From positions 1 to 10,000 of the forward strand of contig VSJD01000165.1 of NCBI GenBank assembly GCA_008636095.1: a stretch of DNA of 10,000 nt. The letters are read 5' to 3'. Below are positions 7,568-10,000 of the stretch, in pieces. The notes beneath the pieces are model-generated. The model was not told where the DNA came from. It saw nothing but the letters and a program-made list of their open reading frames with translations, and searched no databases. Each line of letters opens with the position of its first letter. Position 1 is the first letter of the stretch. Source of the stretch: Kiritimatiellota bacterium. Lineage in GTDB: Bacteria; Verrucomicrobiota; Kiritimatiellia; JAAZAB01. A program made the position numbers and the translations under genes.

Positions 7568-7642
7568 GATTATTGCGTTTTTGTTCCTAAGGCGGCGTTT
7601 TAGCCGCAACCAAATATCTCTTATGGTCTGACATCGCTCATA

Positions 7643-7809
7643 GCAGTGCGAATTTCGTTTGAAAAAGGCGGCGGTGATTTTGGTCCATCTGCACCGTTGC
7701 CGCGCTTGCGCATACATTAGTATAGCGCTTCGCGCGGCGCCGAAGCATCTGAACCAAACTTGCCTTGCTTTTCAAATCCGTCAGCTGACGGAAACGAAAT
7801 TCGCTCTGC
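7643..7809 (-). ncRNA. candidate structured RNA (long bulged rod; 6S-like shape)
   Basis: The 401 bases between rny and the cyclo-ligase gene hold no protein gene that I trust, but strong secondary structure. The ends, 7643-7660 and 7792-7809, pair over 18 positions with a single T-T mismatch. Within them TTTGGT (7679-7684) pairs with ACCAAA (7753-7758). At the tip, GCCGCGC/GCGCGGC, GCGC/GCGC and ATAC/GTAT (7699-7738) build a 15-bp irregular hairpin around ATTA. A perfect 16-bp palindrome (7777-7792) sits beside the closing stem. A closing stem, central bubbles and an apical stem over about 170 bases resemble 6S RNA, which in proteobacteria adjoins the cyclo-ligase gene. I see no diagnostic 6S sequence, and the strand is assumed from the flanking genes. 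The alternatives are a palindromic mobile element or a 59-codon ORF (7638-7817, minus). Confidence 0.35.
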
Positions 7810-7815
7810 GCCTGC

Positions 7816-7860
7816 ATGCCGCCCAATTACCGTAGTTGGACATAGTCTCCAATGCGGCAT
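7816..7860. repeat. nested stem-loop next to the structured segment
   Basis: ATGCCGC (7816-7822) pairs with GCGGCAT (7854-7860), and inside the loop TTGGA (7836-7840) pairs with TCCAA (7848-7852). It lies seven bases beyond the 7643-7809 rod, so the two may be domains of one element or transcript. No protein motif is apparent across it. The remaining bases 7861-7940 are AT-rich and show nothing clear. Confidence 0.35.
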
Positions 7861-7940
7861 TTAACCTTCTTACATCTTTTCCGCAAAAATGTGTCATGTT
7901 TTAATGGAGCAATCTAACTGATTACGCTACGGTTTTTTCT

Positions 7941-8606
7941 TCATTTTTCATTTCTGGGCCGTCGTCTGGCGTCTGGTGTCCGTCCTCCGTTCTTCTGCCG
8001 CCGGTACACTGCCCGTTCCGTCACCACCGCATCCAGGCGAATATCCCGCGCATCCATCGGCACGCGCGCGGCCATCTGACATTCCAACGCCAGTCCAACC
8101 TTGAACGCTTGTTGCAGGGCCATTCCCGCCAACAGGCGATCGTAATGGCCACCGCCGCGACCGAGCCGGCCGCCGGTGCGGTCAAACGCCAGACCCGGTA
8201 TCACCACCAGATCCACGCGCGCGGGCGTCACCCAATTGGGTGTCACCCGATTGAGTGTTGCCCGATTGGGTATTGCCCAACGCGGGCGGGTGGGCTCCGG
8301 CACGGCCCAATGGCCAGCTTTTACGGGATCGTCGGACTCAAGCCGGGCCAGGTCATAACGCCGAACCTTTTTTCGATAAGCCGGCACCAATACCTGCTTC
8401 CCGGTTTTCCAGCATACCGCCAGAAGCCGCCGGGTCTGGACCTCGTTCGGCAAAGCCAGATACACGCACACCCGCCGTGCCGCCGCCCATTCCGGAAGCT
8501 TCATCACCGCGCGCTGAATCCGCGTGCTGGCCTGCCGGATGCCCGGCGGGGTCAAGACGGCGCGCCGCGCGCGCATTTCAGTGCGAATGGATTCTTTATG
8601 TGTCAT
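7941..8606 (-). CDS. 5-formyltetrahydrofolate cyclo-ligase (MTHFS family)
   Basis: The enzyme uses ATP to turn 5-formyl-THF into 5,10-methenyl-THF, returning stored folate to one-carbon metabolism in the cytoplasm. The 221-residue product begins MTHKESIRTEMRARR, a typical basic N-terminal helix. It contains CVYLALPNEVQTRRLL (47-62) and the signature PGLAFDRTGGRLGRGGGHYDR (137-157), with an ALECQM...D...D.VVTE pattern at 173-197. Residues 110-129 are an inserted array of degenerate pentapeptides (WAIPN, RATLN, RVTPN, WVTPA) encoded by 15-bp DNA repeats. The last 20 or so residues (KNGGRTPDARRRPRNEK) come from heptamer-periodic DNA and look acquired. The start at 8606 is chosen because an ATG at 8675 would run through a palindromic repeat. 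The ribosome-binding site is weak. It lies 252 bases downstream of rarA. Confidence 0.93.
   Translation of the reverse strand: MTHKESIRTEMRARRAVLTPPGIRQASTRIQRAVMKLPEWAAARRVCVYLALPNEVQTRRLLAVCWKTGKQVLVPAYRKKVRRYDLARLESDDPVKAGHWAVPEPTRPRWAIPNRATLNRVTPNWVTPARVDLVVIPGLAFDRTGGRLGRGGGHYDRLLAGMALQQAFKVGLALECQMAARVPMDARDIRLDAVVTERAVYRRQKNGGRTPDARRRPRNEK
7961..7995. repeat. heptamer-periodic repeat in the 3' end of the cyclo-ligase gene
   Basis: Five consecutive 7-base units can be read: GTCGTCT, GGCGTCT, GGTGTCC, GTCCTCC, GTTCTTC. They keep T and C at the same phases. They lie inside the last codons of the cyclo-ligase gene and resemble the heptamer tracts at 8785-8958. Confidence 0.55.
8229..8288. 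repeat. four 15-bp tandem repeats inside the cyclo-ligase gene
   Basis: The units are CACCCAATTGGGTGT, CACCCGATTGAGTGT, TGCCCGATTGGGTAT and the more diverged TGCCCAACGCGGGCG. Each contains a CCC-N4-GGG-like core that is itself nearly palindromic. The period of 15 keeps the reading frame and adds five residues per copy between the PEP motif and the VDLVVIPGLAFD motif of the enzyme. Confidence 0.8.
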
Positions 8607-8638
8607 GGTAAATCCCGCTGCGCTTACATCATTAAAGA

Positions 8639-8706
8639 TAGCCGACGTAAAGTCGGCTCTACATAATTTACCCATTCTTACTGTAGAGCCGGTTTTATAC
8701 CGGCTA
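8639..8706. repeat. head-to-head pair of GTAG-headed palindromes (REP/BIME-like)
   Basis: Two 25-base units, 8639-8663 (minus orientation) and 8682-8706 (plus), face each other across 18 bases. Each starts TGTAG and contains a perfect 7-bp stem with a 5-base loop: AGCCGAC-TTTAC-GTCGGCT in one and AGCCGGT-TTTAT-ACCGGCT in the other. The stem differences change both partners of two pairs (A-T to G-C, C-G to T-A). A GTAG head with a palindrome, in inverted pairs, is the organisation of REP sequences mobilised by RAYT transposases. No RAYT gene is in the window. Confidence 0.7.
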
Positions 8707-8784
8707 AGGAATTCTTGCCGTTTTCAGTATTTTTAAATCTCCTTATGCCCCGTCCTTCTTCTTCATTGGGCGTTAGCAGAATTG

Positions 8785-8840
8785 TTGATTTTCGATTTTC
8801 TGACCTCTGACCTCTGACTTCTGATTTCTGCATTTGATGC
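8785..8840. repeat. heptamer tandem repeat downstream of rarA
   Basis: Eight successive 7-base units run TTGATTT, TCGATTT, TCTGACC, TCTGACC, TCTGACT, TCTGATT, TCTGCAT, TTGATGC. The tract lies just beyond the rarA stop codon and continues in style into the coding region. Nothing else recognisable is in 8707-8784. Confidence 0.75.
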
Positions 8841-8858
8841 GCCGCCTTCCGTCGTCCA

Positions 8859-10000
8859 TTATATGTCTTCTGTTTTCCGACATTCGACGTTCGGCGTTGG
8901 ATGTTGGGCGTTCGATGTTTGCTTCTCTGATCCGCCGTCCGTTGTCTGTCGTCTGCCAGGCTCCGCCGGAGCGCTTCGCCCAGGCGAGTCTTCCGCCTTC
9001 TGCCGCATCTGGTCCCACTGCGCCAGTCGTTGTTTCAAGGTGTCCTCGTACCCCTGGCTGGTCGGCTCGTAATACACCGCTGAAGTTGGCATGTAGGCCT
9101 GGTCCACAAAATGGTCCTTATACTCGTGGGCATACTTATAGCCCGTGTGACCCAGCCGCTTGGCGCCCTTATAACTGGTGCCCCGTAATGCTTTCGGCAC
9201 CGGGAGTACGCGGCCTTCCTTGATATCACCGAGCGCTTTTTCGATTGCCAGGTAGGCGGCATTGCTTTTGGGCGCGCAGGCCAGGTAGGTTGTGACGTGC
9301 GACAGAATAATCCGGGCTTCCGGCAAGCCGACGAATTCCACGGCGTGCAGGCCCGCCACGGCCATCAGCAGGCCGCGCGGGTCGGCGTTGCCGATATCTT
9401 CCGAGGCCAGGATAATCAGGCGCCGGGCGATGAAGCGGGGATCCTCGCCGGCATAGATCATCTTGGCCAGCCAATACACCGCGGCGTGGGGATCGGAGCC
9501 CCGCACGCTTTTGATGAAGGCGGAAATCGTGTCGTAATGGCCGTCATCATCACGGTCATAGACCACGGCTTTTTTCTGGATGGAATCCTCGGTGATGGCG
9601 CGGGTGATATGGATGCGTCCCTGGGCGTTCGGCGGGGTCGTCAAGGCGGCGATCTCAAGGGCGTTGAGCGCCCGCCGGGCGTCGCCTTCGCAAACCCGCG
9701 CCAGGTGCGCGAGCGCGTCGTCATCGGCGTCCAGGGGCGCGCCGCCCAATCCGCGCTCGTCGGTCAGCGCGCGGCGCAGGAGCGTGATAATGGTTTCTTC
9801 GGTGAGCGGCTCCAGCTCAAAAATCTGGGAGCGGGAGGTGAGCGGACTATTGACAAAGAAAAAGGGATTATGGGTCGTGGCGCCGATCAGGATGATGGCG
9901 CCGTCTTCAACGTAAGGCAGGAGGATATCCTGTTGGGATTTGTTGAAGTGGTGGATTTCGTCAAGGAACAGGATGGTTTGCACGCCTTCGCGCCGGCGGC
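8859..10000 (-). CDS. rarA: replication-associated recombination protein A, AAA+ ATPase (5' end beyond window)
   Basis: RarA (MgsA) is a clamp-loader-like AAA+ ATPase that acts at stalled replication forks and interacts with SSB. The gene enters from the right edge, so the start and Walker A are not visible. Present are Walker B (TILFLDEIHHFNKSQQD, about 9935-9977), sensor 1 (IGATTHNP), the arginine-finger region (LTSRSQIFEL), sensor 2 (GDARRALN), and the RarA-specific block SVRGSDPHAAVYWLAKMI. These are followed by ASEDIGNADPRG, YLACAPKSNAAY and GTSYKGAKRLGHTGYKYAHE. Family similarity ends around QRLAQWDQMRQKA. The last 44 residues or so (8862-8993), ending NAQHPTPNVECRKTEDI, are encoded by heptamer-periodic DNA and have no counterpart I know in the family. 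The fold and identity are certain, and the tail is probably a repeat-derived extension. Confidence 0.96.
   Translation of the reverse strand, partial: RRREGVQTILFLDEIHHFNKSQQDILLPYVEDGAIILIGATTHNPFFFVNSPLTSRSQIFELEPLTEETIITLLRRALTDERGLGGAPLDADDDALAHLARVCEGDARRALNALEIAALTTPPNAQGRIHITRAITEDSIQKKAVVYDRDDDGHYDTISAFIKSVRGSDPHAAVYWLAKMIYAGEDPRFIARRLIILASEDIGNADPRGLLMAVAGLHAVEFVGLPEARIILSHVTTYLACAPKSNAAYLAIEKALGDIKEGRVLPVPKALRGTSYKGAKRLGHTGYKYAHEYKDHFVDQAYMPTSAVYYEPTSQGYEDTLKQRLAQWDQMRQKAEDSPGRSAPAEPGRRQTTDGGSEKQTSNAQHPTPNVECRKTEDI
8883..8958. repeat. degenerate heptamer repeat encoding the RarA C-terminal tail
   Basis: On the plus strand the units TTCGACG, TTCGGCG, TTGGATG, TTGGGCG, TTCGATG, TTTGCTT are consecutive 7-mers. 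After a one-base phase shift, TCCGCCG, TCCGTTG, TCTGTCG and TCTGCCA follow. Because 7 is not a multiple of 3, the repeats read through all codon phases, giving a peptide with no internal repetition. Confidence 0.65.

Noticed and set aside
6514..7590. 358-codon open frame on the plus strand opposite rny
   Set aside because: It is antisense to a full, motif-complete RNase Y with a strong ribosome-binding site. Its phenylalanine-, histidine- and glycine-rich translation is typical of a shadow frame over GC-rich coding DNA.
7643..7809. MITE with terminal inverted repeats
   Set aside because: The 18-position inverted repeat would suit a MITE, but I see no flanking target-site duplication. It is not excluded, only not preferred without copy-number data.
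7638..7817. 59-codon minus-strand ORF starting MQAQSEFRFRQ across the structured segment
   Set aside because: It has no good Shine-Dalgarno site and no recognised family, and the region's inverted repeats explain the sequence at least as well. It is kept as an alternative in the RNA entry rather than as a gene.
7719..7860. 47-codon minus-strand ORF starting MPHWRLCPTTV
   Set aside because: Although AGAAGG lies a few bases upstream, the peptide resembles nothing known, overlaps both stem-loop structures and ends in the apical hairpin, so I judge it fortuitous.
8229..8288. CRISPR-like or spacer repeat array
   Set aside because: The 15-bp units are contiguous without spacers and lie in frame within a recognised enzyme gene.
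8639..8706. CRISPR array
   Set aside because: Only two units in inverted rather than direct orientation, 18 bases apart, with no cas gene in the window.
8773..9018. 81-codon minus-strand ORF containing NIERPTSNAERRMS
   Set aside because: It is an alternative frame of the heptamer-repeat DNA overlapping the end of rarA. Such repeats stay open in several frames because they are poor in stop codons.

Overview
The window holds a bacterial housekeeping cluster on the minus strand (2221-10000) and a shorter plus-strand group (1-2209). The two groups converge with only 11 bases between their stop codons. The genes recognised are replication/repair (RarA, exonuclease VII), RNA decay (RNase Y), folate salvage (5-formyl-THF cyclo-ligase) and isoprenoid synthesis (DXS of the MEP pathway). 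The organism is a bacterium with RNase Y and the MEP pathway and a moderately high GC content. Degenerate 7-bp-periodic repeats run between genes and into gene ends. My impression is that this style of repeat fits the Verrucomicrobiota/Kiritimatiellota/Lentisphaerota side of bacteria. That placement is an inference from general appearance, not from a marker gene.

Plus strand: a possible C-terminal scrap of a gene entering from the left (3-104), a small DUF202 membrane protein (164-490), then a translationally coupled pair (657-2209). The pair is a TIM-barrel sugar-phosphate isomerase/epimerase-like protein whose stop overlaps the start of a calcineurin-like metallophosphoesterase by 4 bases.

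Minus strand, in transcription order: rarA (5' end beyond the right edge), 5-formyltetrahydrofolate cyclo-ligase, a 401-base stretch without a convincing protein gene but rich in RNA-like secondary structure, rny, xseA, xseB and dxs. xseA and xseB overlap by 14 bases. dxs is separated from xseB by about 190 bases, and no ispA (farnesyl diphosphate synthase) lies between them, unlike the Escherichia coli xseB-ispA-dxs order.

The non-coding DNA is the most unusual part. (i) A 167-base segment (7643-7809) is closed by an 18-position inverted repeat and contains a 15-bp apical hairpin and an inner 6-bp stem, so it forms a rod with internal bubbles. It is a candidate structured RNA, conceivably of the 6S type, next to the cyclo-ligase gene. 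(ii) Two 25-base palindromic units with a 5' GTAG head face each other at 8639-8706, and all their stem differences are compensatory. This looks like a REP/BIME-type element. A GGAG-headed relative sits at 5896-5919. (iii) Heptamer-periodic DNA supplies the last codons of both rarA and the cyclo-ligase gene. (iv) The cyclo-ligase gene contains an in-frame array of 15-bp repeats encoding pentapeptides.
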